Shown here piece after piece: positions 11,545 to 23,200 of a DNA stretch of 64,000 nt. Source of the DNA: Hormiphora californensis (lineage: Eukaryota; Ctenophora; Tentaculata; Cydippida; Pleurobrachiidae); assembly GCA_020137815.1 (NCBI GenBank), contig CM035351.1:8631100-8695099 (forward strand), written 5' to 3'. A program made the position numbers and the translations under genes. The notes below the pieces were generated by a model. It ran no database searches. It was not told the DNA's origin and worked only from the letters and a program-made list of their open reading frames with translations. Each line of letters begins with the position of its first letter. Within the stretch, counting starts at the first letter, position 1.

Positions 11545-12082
11545 GGCTATAAAGAGGTTGGAGTAGAGCTGTTAAAACAGGGTGGCGTGAGGGGAGGGGA
11601 TGTTGTGTAAATTAGGAGGGGAGAAAGTCACGTGAAAAGAGTGCTGAAAAAGTGCTTTCACTTGAGTTTGTGCGGCGCGCGTTCCTTTCTACACCACGTA
11701 TCGGTGACAGGAACTCATGCCACGGGGGGAGCAACGGCCATCACTCAAAATAAGACACAAATTAATGGAGTAATAAAAACCAGCGCTCAATATAAAGTAA
11801 AGTGACACATTTAGAAGAAAGAACACGATTTTGCTAGTCCTACAAATATTACACACATCTTACACTGGAAATGAAAAGGTAAACACACTGCCTTGTACCG
11901 CACTGCTACAAAAGTCCCCTGGTTAGTTCCCGTAAACACTTAACAGTCAACATTGTTACACTTTCGTATTTGTTACATCTTTTTGAAGGAACCCTCTCGC
12001 CCAACTCAGTAGTCCGTACACATGATCCTGAATTTGAAACGTCTCCTCACGCCCTATTACAGCGATTGTATCGCTATTCTCC
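11545..12082. other. Intergenic region between GLRX5 start and DHHC gene stop
   Basis: About 540 bp with no supported gene. It should contain the GLRX5 promoter (GLRX5 runs leftward) and the 3' flank of the DHHC gene. AT-rich, no repeats seen. Confidence 0.4.
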
Positions 12083-15000
12083 TCACGCCCTAATAACAGC
12101 AATTGGAGCGCTATTGTCCTCATCCTCAGTCTCACTATGTGCACTCTCCAGTAACCGTCTCATGTCAGTCCTCTCAGGTCGGTCCCGGGGGAACATCCAT
12201 CCTGACCCCCGGGATGTCTCCACAGGACACAGCACCATCGGTCCTGTCCCGTATACCTCCTTACAATTTGGCATACAGCCAATATCATAGGCATTCTTGG
12301 GTGGGACGGGCTCATTTCGGAAGCGTGGGTACCGACCCATTTCAAGGGTAGACTTGTTGCTGGCGGTTAGGAAACCATGAAACACCCACAGCCCCGTTAC
12401 AGCAAGGGAAAACATCACGGAGACAAAGAAGACCACCATGATATTGAACCGATCCATTTCCGAGACGGTGGCTAGTTGGGCGACCCTGTTCCAAATGTAG
12501 ACGGCCCAGGGAGCCGCAAAGAGTGCCACTGTAAATGTGTAGATACAGCTGAGTGGATATTATTGGGTTAGAGGTGGGTGAGAATAATAGAAGTTATAGA
12601 TAACTTTAGTCGTTTTGAACACTTCGGTTTCCCAGATTTACCTGTACATTAGAAATATGACGAAGAATTTGTAGTTTTTGTATCCCACACAATTATTTAT
12701 CCTGCAAAACAAATTTAGAGGTGTAAGGTACCAATAAGTAGGGGAGGGTAAGTCGATGAATTTAGTCACATGACTACTTCCCTTCTTTATTTCTCTCGCA
12801 TTATGACCCTGGTAATGACCCTATCAACTATTCTCTCAAATGTATGTTTGCGATAGTTCCCTGTGGATTTATCCCAGGCACCCTCTAGAAGAAGAAGATC
12901 CCCTCTACTTACCAGGGACAGTGGTGATCCATCTTTAGCACACATCTCTTACACAAACTGCAGTGGTGAGACCGGTCTGGTTTTATACACAGGCATACCT
13001 CACAGTACCGGACTCCATTGCTCAGGGTACATTCGTGTACTGGTAACCGCATTGCAACCTCATCGAGGAATGCTTTTGGATCACTTGACCTGGGTGTGGA
13101 GGTTAGTGAAGATTAAACAATTAATTTAATGAACTAATTTCAATTAAACATATTAACTGAATGTAGGTGTGTTCTTGTGTGAACAAACTGTATTTCCAGT
13201 GTGTGAACCAACCTATCAAAGTTTTCTCGTTCCAGGGGTGTAAGATAGAACTGGTGTGGGACTCTCCCAGCGTCAGAGAAGATGGCCCTGACATAGCTGA
13301 CGGAGAAGGCAACGAACACAATGTGATACACCACCAAGTAGAATGCTTTCAATCCTGAAAAGTATAAATTGATCATTTGTGGTTGCATGGTTTTATGTTT
13401 TGAACACGAGATGTTATGTAGTATGACATTCGGACACCTATTTACAGGCCCCCAATTCATTCCCCCCCAGCATCCCGGTGGACTTTAATATACGTGTATC
13501 TGATGGAGAAAAGTATTATCCGTACACGCAATCTCTATCTCTCCTTCTCTAATCTCTATCACACGACACACACTCTCTCTCTCCCCCTCTGTATCTCCAT
13601 CGCTCTATCTCTCCCTATACCTCCCTCTTTCTCTCGATTTGTTCAAGTACAAACTCTTTTATATAACAGTCTAACTTGGCAACTCTCGATGTGTCTGTAT
13701 TTAATGACATTGTTTGAATCCAACTGCTTTAAAAACGGAGTACACCCGTCATAGTAACAGGTGTTTGAGCATACTCTATCTCTTAGGAGGAGTATACTCT
13801 ATACTATCTCTTAGCTTATCCTTCAGTTTAGCCTTCGTTGAATGTGTTTAGAACATTAATAAAGTAGTAACAGAGTAGCAAATCAGTGATTTGCTACTCT
13901 ATTACTACTTTATTAATGATTTGAAATCACTTTAGAACTCTCTCCTTCTCCCAAGTATTATCTAGTTCATGGCCTGAACAATGTGATGGTTGGGAGATAT
14001 TGTTTACTGTTTCTCCTTGGAGTAACCCTCACCAGACAAGCGGCTGTTAAACAAGTTGAAGTTGTTAGCGCCACTGCAAGGACAGTCTACTTCGCGGACG
14101 ACCGTCCACAGTCTGAAAATGCTTTCGACGGTGACGCAACAACACATTACGTTTCGGACGGCAGTCAACCAGATCAGTGGTTAAAACTAACTTTAAAAGA
14201 ACCGACTTCAGTTCAAAATGTCGTTATTATTAACAGGTAAATAACTATAGAAGATCACTGATTAAATAACTATAGTCCCTGGAAAATGACTAAGGCGGTT
14301 CAAGGTGCGTGCTGCACAATTTTTCCTGCTATTTTTGCAAATTTGGTCCGCTTAATGTGTCCCAACATCTAAAACCAACCCAGCCGCACCCAGTGGACGC
14401 ATGGAATCACTTGTAACTCGCGTTTCCTGCTTGCTATGCTCCTGATTCCTGAAACTACCGGTAACACGCATAACGAACCGCCTAAGTCATTTTCCAGGGA
14501 CTATACTTAAATAGATGGAAATCTGAATAAATTCACAATTACTTATCAGGCTTTGGAATTCGGATTCGGTAGTAAGAATTAGAGATCGTCTACTTGGTAC
14601 TACAGTTTCTCTAATTGGATCTACAATTAACACCACCTGTGGCACTATCAACTCTGTCAATGTTGAGTCATCTGTAGAAGATCAGACCTATACGATACCC
14701 TGTCCAGTAACGACAGAGAAAACTCTGGCTGTCTTCCTATACGATGATGTAATGGAGCTGTCTCAAGATGCGGGTTATAATCGCATCTTCATGAACGTAG
14801 CAGAGGTGAAGGTGTACAAGTTATACAAAATAAGTAAGTAAACAGATTTGTAGTTCTACTAAATATTATCTATAAAAGTGTAGCCAGGGTATCACTTTTT
14901 ATAGATTTCTGTTCTTTGTGCTGTGTAATGTACTCGCGACTCACAACAGACAATTAAATACTGACAACGTACTGAATACAATTTGAATTAAACCCCCTAC

Positions 15001-15341
15001 TCATGGTTGGAGGTGGCCACTTTTATTTAAATTTGACACTCGCCAATACCCATTTTCCATAATTGTTTCAATTGTTTGTTTGATCATACAGTTATGGAAT
15101 ATGGATAAACTCCCGCTGTCTCTAACCCAATATATTCACACTGAAAGCTTTGTATGTAACCTCTCTCGATATACACAACTAAAAGCTTTCTCCTACTTCT
15201 AACGACTGCCAATTCCAACGTACCATGCTCGGGTAGGACGCTACAGAGGGAGATTACAAAGGCGTAGTAGGACCACACCACAATCGAGGAGATGATCAGC
15301 ACTGGTATCGCTTGGAGGATTCGAGATAGCGTCTGCAACAT
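12083..15341 (-). CDS. DHHC-type protein S-palmitoyltransferase (ZDHHC2/15/20-like)
   Basis: Membrane acyltransferase that palmitoylates cysteines of target proteins. Minus-strand exons: 15341-15224, 13354-13213, 13089-12913, 12701-12642, 12548-12083; the frame is intact, 320 residues. Exon 1 carries TM1 ([14 protein letters not shown]), exon 2 TM2 ([14 protein letters not shown]). Exon 3 carries the Cys-rich domain [20 protein letters not shown] and the catalytic DHHC in KMDHHCPW. Exon 4 adds [13 protein letters not shown]. Exon 5 holds TM3-TM4 and a soluble acidic tail. Order and spacing match the ZDHHC2/15/20 group. The first intron (15223-13355) contains a separate gene on the opposite strand and a MITE. 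A CAACTGTAG acceptor-like site is 10 nt before the ATG. Confidence 0.92.
13857..13919. repeat. Near-perfect short palindrome
   Basis: Two arms of about 30 bp (ATTAATAAAGTAGTAA ... TTACTACTTTATTAAT) meet around CAAATCAGTGATTTG and would form a long hairpin. It lies about 70 bp upstream of the F5/8C-like gene start, inside the DHHC gene's first intron. No target duplication identified. Confidence 0.85.
13986..14841 (+). CDS. Small secreted F5/8C (fucolectin-like) domain protein, nested gene
   Basis: Predicted secreted carbohydrate-binding-like protein, 180 residues. Exons: 13986-14236 and 14550-14841 with a phase-2 junction. A hydrophobic signal peptide ([11 protein letters not shown]) opens the protein. 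One galactose-binding jelly-roll domain follows: [15 protein letters not shown] (Ca/sugar-site loop type), WLKLTL, VVIINR, then [16 protein letters not shown] and a C-terminal [10 protein letters not shown] strand, as in fucolectins and F5/8 type C domains. Two Cys (CGTINS, TIPCPV) may pair. The whole gene lies in the first intron of the DHHC gene on the opposite strand. Its own intron contains a 231-bp MITE. Ligand is unknown. Confidence 0.78.
14273..14503. mobile_element. 231-bp MITE with ~28-bp terminal inverted repeats, TA target duplication
   Basis: The ends TAGTCCCTGGAAAATGACT and AGTCATTTTCCAGGGACTA are inverted copies that continue through GGCGGTTC. The element is flanked by TA on both sides, as in Tc1/mariner-type MITEs. 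No coding capacity. It sits in the intron of the F5/8C-like gene. Confidence 0.85.
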
Positions 15342-15389
15342 CTTGACATTGCTACAGTTGAAAAACGGAGGTTGAGAGAGGAACAAATG

Positions 15390-15570
<181 letters not shown>

Positions 15571-15886
15571 AAACTCATGTACAATGGCATCTTGGTATTA
15601 TGTAACACGATATGCAATAGAAATTTGTAACAAAATATTTATTTCCTACGTTAGTCGGATTGACAAAAGCAAAGAGAAACGCAAAATATTAGTACAAAAC
15701 TAATTTATGGTCTAATTCTTGCTGCATTGCACAGTGATTTTGGAACAATGTTAGAGATAGATATTGTACACCACAGGCGCTCTAAATTATGCACAGTAGC
15801 AGTGCATTTAATAACTTAGGAAGGACAATACTAAAATACAATTCCACAAATGTTAAAAAACAATATAACTCTGATTAAAAAACGTT

Positions 15887-18094
15887 TTAGAGAACGGTCA
15901 CACACCCATCTAGGTGTGAGTTGATGTTAGTCTCCATCACCATTACCCCACAAACAGGGCATGCAACCTTGTTTTGTGACGTCATAACGTCTTGTGACGT
16001 CATAGTGTCTTGTGACGTCATAACGTCTTGTGACGTCACTCTAGAAGATCCAACTGCTTCCTCTTTGGGTGATATCCTCTGGGGTGGTATTTCACGCACA
16101 ATTTGTAGTTCATCTTCATCATCTGGTATACTGCTAAGACAGATGGGCAGGTGGGAGGATAGCAGGGCTAACTTGTCACATACAGGACACCTCTCCTTGT
16201 TCTCCTTGGTCTCAGATTTGGGGCGTTTAGCGGGAGGAGAGAGGACTAGAAGATCAGTATCGTCATCCGAGATGGGGGATTTCTTAACAAAATACTTGGT
16301 TATTTGACTAGTGGGAGGTGGAGGAGGTGGAGCTTTCTTTTTACCACTTTTAGGCGGTGTCGTTTTCCTTCTCTTAGTTCCCCCGCTTGAAGAAGGAGTG
16401 TTGGAAATAGTAGACAGGACTGATCCCTGAGAGGATACCGAGGACTGACTTGAACTGATCATTGTTAAGTTTAGTTTGGTCTGATTTAGGTCTGTCTTGG
16501 GTTGTTGACTGGAGGAAGGGCCACTGCCCAAACGATTTCCAGCCCCTGAAAATGGGGTGAAGTTCCGAAAAGGGCAAGAATTTGGCGGGGATTTCTCGAA
16601 TATGGTAGTTAGTTTAGGTGTTCCTTTTGTTGGATCTGATAGTTTCTTCTTGTCTTGGGATTTATCTTCTGTTTTGATGTCTTTAGACTTGTCCAATTGT
16701 TTACCACCCTGCAATAATTCAACGTTATCAAACTATAAACTTCAAAGAATTTTTTTACTGATTACACTTGAATATTATAGATAGAATAAACATGATAAAG
16801 ATTCAATTGCCTGTTATCAAATGCTCTAGTACCTTTTTCTTCTTCTTAGTGTATTCTGGTGGCTCCAATACTTTAACAAAAGTTCCCCCACAATTCGCCT
16901 TGTGTTCGGCATGCCAAAGATCATGGGGTCCGGGTGCCCTGTTCATACTCCGTTTTACGTACCTAAACACAGGAACATTATCCACAAAGAGAAAACACCC
17001 AAAAACATATCGGATAATGGATATCACAGCCCTTAAAACCGCACACCATTATATCACCCGCTACACCTGTCACCATTATACCAGCCGTTACACCCACTGC
17101 ACACCTACCCATAAAAGGGAGGTCTGTGCTGGCAGGGGCCCTGGCATTTCCACACATGTACCCTCTGGGCCTTGACCTCATCATGAAATGTATGATACAC
17201 CTAGAGGAAGGGTAGCAAGCTGTGAGAAAAGATACGTTCTTCATAAATTATTCCTAATGAGTGTTTGTTTGAATTGATATGTTGGCTATAGCCCAACTGT
17301 TCCTTCTGAGTTTAGGTATTAGGTATTAGGTCACAAGTTTGGGCCACAAATAACGCCCACAGCTATAACAAATGAAGAAGCACTTTCCATCAGAGAAACA
17401 CGCCGTGTTTTCACTAAGTGGGCATTTCAACACTTGAACTACACGAAGCGTTATTATATTGGTGTATAATTGGTAAGCGTGTATTAGTATTGAAAAGTTT
17501 AACTGCCTTCCCACTTCTTTATACTGGCCGATATTTTAAGGCCGACCCCCCCCGCCCCCAATACTGACCGATATTTTGGATCCGATCCGTCCATTAATCC
17601 TGTACATGTGTTTATGGAACTCAGGACCATGTCCATCCCTGTCCCTGTTATTATGTGTTACGAAGAGGTAGGCATGTATCATCTCGTGCAACAGTGTCTC
17701 CACCAGATCCTTCCTAGGGTCTCAGGGACAGTAGAGGTTTGGAGAGACCGATGGTGCAGAACCCACTGCGGGTTTGGTACCGGCATATCCCTGCACACCT
17801 AACAAGAAGGGACAGGGTGAATTAATTCAAAGATAGGAGAAGATGGTGTGGGGTTTATAATGGGGGAAGAGGGGTTTATCAAAACCAAAAACCGCTCCAA
17901 CCAACTACCATCAAAATGACAGACATCTGAAAGATCACTTACAGGGTCATTCTAGGGCTCCATTTGACCTCCACTGCAGCTAGTTTTCCCCAGAAGAATC
18001 TCTTGTCAAATTCTCGGAATAGTTCGTGTATGTTGGGATTTGGATCACTTAGCTCTAGTGATGGATCAACAGGAGATGGCAATCCATTATCCAT
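15887..18094 (-). CDS. SPRTN: SprT-like DNA-protein crosslink repair metalloprotease (Spartan)
   Basis: DNA-dependent nuclear protease that degrades DNA-protein crosslinks. Minus-strand exons: 18094-17943, 17798-17569, 17200-17109, 16962-16833, 16708-15887. The SprT domain is clear: FREFDKRFFWGKLAAVEVKW, then zinc-binding HEMIHAYLF with the catalytic Glu and the third His in HGPEFHKHM, then WKCQGPCQHRPP and YGYVKRSMNRAPGPHD. The last exon has a PIP-like box (QITKYFVKK) and two UBZ4-type fingers, CPVCDK...HLPIC and CPVCGV...HLDGC, whereas vertebrate SPRTN has one. A TSQD repeat lies between the fingers. Exon 2 has one extra T (at about 17715, giving TAG just before RKDLVETLL), probably an assembly insertion. 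About 474 residues after that correction. Confidence 0.93.
15968..16040. repeat. Coding minisatellite, 18-bp unit, in SPRTN
   Basis: Four tandem copies of an 18-bp unit, each containing the palindrome TGACGTCA or a close form, encode (V/M)TSQ(D/N) four times in SPRTN (minus strand). Each copy supplies an SQ dipeptide. Confidence 0.9.
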
Positions 18095-18574
18095 CCTCCC
18101 TCTCTGTGTTGTCTTGGTCTGTGCGGCCTACCCCGGCAGATGTTGTGTCACAGTAGTAATCCAGGGAAGAAAGGCATTATCCATTCACCTTCCTATACTA
18201 AGATGTTTAGGGGTGAGGGTAAGAGAAACAAGGGTGATGGTATGAGCACAAAAACGCGGAACGAAAGATATTTCAAAGGATAAAGGATTGAGCTGAATGC
18301 TTGTCAAATGATTCCTGTATGTTGTATATTATGTAGTAAAGCAGTATATTGCAGTGAGAACAAACGAGACTTGTCAGTGAACATAAAACACATACAAAAC
18401 AATAAAAGTTATATACATCACATATATCAACACATTCCAAACTCTCTATTTCCCATATAGAATACACAGACAACTCTCTCATGATAAATGCCACTAGATA
18501 CGCTACTCACAATATAATGTACTCACAATAATGCTATACTATGCTAGATATATGACAAATGCGTCTGCAATAAA

Positions 18575-19813
18575 TCATTCAATATCATACATATTGGTGT
18601 GTCCCACTCCCTCGCACTCCACCACATAAGACTGCTCCCCCAGATTCCCATTTTCCTCTTTGGCCACAGTAAACCTTGCTCCTGTCAGTGCCTCACAAAC
18701 ATGTATTGCAGTCTTGGTGTGAAGTGTAAGGGGTCCTGTCCTGATTCTAGAGGTCCCCCTTGCCAGAGCAGCCAGGATAATGACCTGATCCTGCATGTAG
18801 CAGTCACAACACCCTCCCTCCTCGTAATCTTTTATCAGCCGCTCTGTTGTATCAGTAGCCAACCTCTCCGGTGATCTTTTGTTGGCTCCAACGGAACTGG
18901 CTGCCAATAAACACCCTTTATTGGTTTTCAGGAGTATTGTTATACCCCATCCCTCCTGACATCCCTCCTCTAGGACCTCCGTAGTAATCTTGAGATCCCC
19001 AAACCGGCGTGATAGGAGGCTAACTGCGGGGTGAAGACATCGCTTACCAGTACCACCAAGGACAGACACAGTAGCGGACACTGGGTCTCCTCTCTCTAGC
19101 AGTGTTACGGGTTGGAGGTGAGTGAGGGGGTGGATCTTAACTTCAACCTCGCCGCCGCCCCGGGGGTTGAATCCTCGACGTACCACCTCAGTTTCGTACC
19201 TCACACCAAACAGAGCGGCGTAGTGAGAGAAGACCCGGGTGAAATAGTCAATTGGCGGTGCAAAGTCGGCGTTAGTACCACCCTTGAGAACTAAAGTTGA
19301 GGCCTCTGACGCGAATAGCAGACATGGTAGTGAAGTCTGGAGGAGTAGTGCCACACTACCAGCAGTCTTGACATCAACAGAGTATTTCCCAGCTCTGATC
19401 TGGTGAGGGGAGAGTGATATCTCCTCAGACCTGATCTCTCCACCAGTCAGCTGCCCCGTACAGATAGCCGCCACAAGACGCAACCCTGCCAGGTGTTGGG
19501 CACTAAGACCTGGTTTGGGCCTGGAAGCCCTGACCTTGTGGACTGTGACAGGTATGGATGTTAGGCAGGAGAGAGCTGCGGATATCCGGAGTATTTGTCC
19601 ACCTCCCTCCAACACTGATCCGTCAATTGTCCTCGCCTGCTGCTGCTCCGGGTATTCTTCTTCTGCCTTCTTGGAGAGTTTAGGTAGAGCTAAACACAGT
19701 TCAGGGCTGTATAACACTTCCGGTTCCCCACGTCTTGGGTCCCCCCTGTCATATGCACTGTTACCACCACGACGGTTACCATGGTTACCCCAGTTACCTC
19801 TTCCTCGTGGCAT
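18575..19813 (-). CDS. RTCA: RNA 3'-terminal phosphate cyclase
   Basis: ATP-dependent enzyme that converts RNA 3'-phosphate ends to 2',3'-cyclic phosphate, in the nucleus. Single-exon, 412 residues, intact. Conserved blocks: VLEGGGQILRISAALS near residues 66-81, RPKPGLSAQHLAGL, GSVALLLQTSLPCLLF, KGGTNADFAPPIDY, RRGFNPRGGGEVEV (the cyclase signature), and a C-terminal LHTKTAIHV that carries the expected active-site His. An N-terminal extension of about 60 residues is Arg/Gly-rich. An ACTTTATAG acceptor-like site lies 6 nt before the ATG. It lies between SPRTN and TBC1D15 on the same strand. Confidence 0.95.
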   Translation of the reverse strand: MPRGRGNWGNHGNRRGGNSAYDRGDPRRGEPEVLYSPELCLALPKLSKKAEEEYPEQQQARTIDGSVLEGGGQILRISAALSCLTSIPVTVHKVRASRPKPGLSAQHLAGLRLVAAICTGQLTGGEIRSEEISLSPHQIRAGKYSVDVKTAGSVALLLQTSLPCLLFASEASTLVLKGGTNADFAPPIDYFTRVFSHYAALFGVRYETEVVRRGFNPRGGGEVEVKIHPLTHLQPVTLLERGDPVSATVSVLGGTGKRCLHPAVSLLSRRFGDLKITTEVLEEGCQEGWGITILLKTNKGCLLAASSVGANKRSPERLATDTTERLIKDYEEGGCCDCYMQDQVIILAALARGTSRIRTGPLTLHTKTAIHVCEALTGARFTVAKEENGNLGEQSYVVECEGVGHTNMYDIE

Positions 19814-20225
19814 TAAGTACTATAAAGTGTGTGGGTCCATGGTATTGTATTTGTTATTACGACAACAATCTCTAAATGAGATGCATGCAGGCAAGATTTT
19901 CAGAACACGCTAAACTTTGATCCATAACAAATATGAGAGAGAGAGAGGAATTATATATTCACAACGTCACTTTTCTATCTGTATATACGATAATCACATA
20001 AAGAACACAACAGAGAATGAGAAGATCGGGCACGTGTATTTAATTTAAAATTGATTACAAGCAACTTTTAAAACTGTGAGAAAGTTTGTACATGTTTTGC
20101 AGAAAATATTGCGGTGCTCCAATGGCTCTCTACGTCACAGCATGAGAGGTGTCACATAAAATATCCCTGAATTTTCCATTAAAACAGTTTCAAAGAGTGT
20201 CTACTAAGAGGGGGCGACAGTATAT
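19814..20225. other. Intergenic region between RTCA start and TBC1D15 stop
   Basis: About 410 bp with no supported gene. It contains the RTCA upstream region and the TBC1D15 3' flank (both genes run leftward). Confidence 0.4.
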
Positions 20226-23200
20226 TCATTTTTCGAGTGAAGAGTAGGGTGTATCTGAGAGATGAAGGATGTTAGCTCGGATATTGAATGGAAGGTCCTC
20301 CTGTGATCTGATCTGATGGAAGAGTGCCTCGGCATGCCCCAGGATCGTGTGTAGGTCCAGTGTTCCAGAGAGGTCGTTTATGTACTGGGAGAAGGAAGGG
20401 GGTTAAAGTGCATGACATGAGGATGGTTCTAACAAGAGTAACTACACCAAGTACACTACAGTGTACAATATTTCCGGAACTAATGAGCTAATGACAGATA
20501 ATATATTCCCTTACCCGAAGGATGTCTGAGAAGTTCATTTGTCGTGAGATGATAGTATCCCTCTCCTGGAGCAACATTGCTGTGGCGATAAAGAGGGAGT
20601 AGTCTGTTTCATATGGACATGTCCAGAGAACCTCCCATAGCTCATACACTTCACCGGGCCTGAAGGAATACATTGGGTTAAGTAAAGAGCAGTCCAGATT
20701 ATCTAGGGAACACACTAGTACCTAGTAGTATGGCACTAACTTGAATTCTCGTTTGAAGTTGATGAGTAGCCAGCGGAAGCAAAAGAAGAAGTTAGAAGAA
20801 TCCTCTCTCTCCAGATGATTGTAAAGCTCACTGTCGCAGTAGTAAACCAGGGACGATAACTCTGACAATTTCTCCTGGATCCGCTTCTGGTCCATGGTGA
20901 AATTGAGTTCCTGAAATATGTTCCATTGGAAATCAGGAGAAATAAAGTAAAACATATTTCCTAGTTCGGGAGCGTGTATTACACGCGATACTAAAGTTGG
21001 TAGGGAGGAATAAATTAACATATTAATAACATAATATGTAATAGCGTGAGTAATAAAACAAGTAGGAGGGTGTCATCTCACTACATACCATTTTCTCCAT
21101 GTACCCTACGAATGACCAGAAGGTATGTTGTTTATTATCCTGGTACAAAATGTGAAGAGGAGAGATGAGATCACTCATTCCCTGCACGTAACCTGTGTAA
21201 AATATGATCTCACATTATCATTTCATTCAGATTTCAGAATGGAGATTTAAAGAAAGATTCTACTTATATTAAAATACCCCAACACCCCCTCTTCCGTCCC
21301 CCCTCCCTCCCAAAAAATACCCCACAAATACCCCACAAATACCCCACAAATACCCCACAAATACCCCATACAATTAGTTTCACGTACCCAGATCGAAGTT
21401 GTGTTGACAGTAGGTCATCAACATTTCGTACATATCATGAACGTTAGGGTTATCTTCTCCCTTGTAAAAATCGTTCTTCCTGTCTGTCCTCAGCACATCC
21501 TTCTCTACTAGAGCCTCTCGGTCCCTATCAAAAGGGAGATTCTGTGAAGGTTCGGTAGCTAGTAGAGGATATAACAAGATATTATAATGTGTAATGAGCA
21601 GTACCTGTAAAGTGAATTTCGTTTCATCTGATCAGGTGTTATACTTCTCCATTGTGTCTCCGTGACCTTGTATAACGCCTCCCTGTCCTCCAATATTGCT
21701 ACCCTTTCTAACCGTGTGCTATCCCATGGGTAGACCCCCAGCAAAAAGGGCCACACTTCCCTCCTGAGAGCGGGGTCACAACCTCCACTGAAGATCCTAT
21801 CCTGGAGCTCCTTGACACGATGTACCCTTCCATCCGCATCAAGGTGTGTCTCCCACAGCTCCGGGGTAAAACACCAATCCCGTTCTACTGCAACTGTCCT
21901 GGGGAGAGGTTTCCTCAGATCGTATAACTCAAAATTATTCTCAGCGGGCCGGTGTGATAGGTGATCAGGTGGGGCTGTCGTTGGGTCTTCCATTTGGGGT
22001 AACTGCTGGTGGTCAGAAGGTGATGGAGAGGGGGAGTGGTGCTGGTTGGGAGAGGGACGGGAGGTGGGTTTCCCCGCTCCTCGGAGAAAGTTGGTCACTT
22101 TGGAGAGCCCACTGAGGGTCACATCATACACATCTTGGATGTCGTAGGCTAGTTTCTGAAATAGTGTTTAGGTGGTAAAGATACAGATACAGTCGGACCC
22201 CGATTTAACGGCCCCCGATTTAGCGGCACCCCGATTTAACGGCAGGATAAATTTCCCCCAACAATTTTTTGAAAATTTTTTTGAAAAGGTGTTTCAACCA
22301 CGTCCGAATCGTGTTTCGAATCGGTGCATCTTATCGCATGTCTTACCCGTAATTAGACGGTTCGAAACAAACAGATATGTGATCCCCATGAAGCCCATCC
22401 AGTCGCAATTTTGACGCTTGTTAAACTGGCCCCATGGGGATCACGTATCGGTTCGTTTCGAACCGTCTAATTAGCGACAGGACGTGCGATAAGATGCACT
22501 GATTCGAAACACGATTCGGACTTGGTTGATATATCTTTGAAAAATTTTCATAACTTTTTTTTGGAAAATTTTACAGAATGATTGTCAATGCTTTGATCGG
22601 TGCTCCCCATGAATTTTCAGAGAAAAAGATATTTTGAAATTCGAATTCTTTCTCACCCCGCTTAAAGTGCCCCGATTCGGCATGGTATCACGTATCGGTT
22701 CGTTTAGAACCGTCTAATTAGCAGCAAGACATGCGATAAGATGCACTTATTCGATATACGATTCGGACGTGGTTGATATACCAGTACACGTACCTTAGAA
22801 AACTTTTATAACTTTTTTAAAAATTTTTGAATTACAGTCGGACCCCGATTTAGGGACCCCCGATTTAGGGACACCCCGATTTAGGGACAGGATTTTTTTT
22901 CCCCCAAAAATTTTTGAATTTTTTTGGGAAATTTTTTGTGAAATTTTTCAAAAAGATTCCAGCCATGTCCGAATCGTGTTTCGAATCGGTGCATCTTATC
23001 GCATGTCCTTCTGCTAATTAGACGGTTTGGAACGAACCGATACGTGATCCCCATGGTGCCCATCGAATCACAAGTTCACCAAGGTCCAAGCGTCAAAATT
23101 TCGTTTCGATGGGGATCACGTTTCGATTCGTTCCGTCTAATTAGCAGCAGGACATGCGATAAGATGCACCGATTCGAAACACGATTCGGACGTGGCTGGT

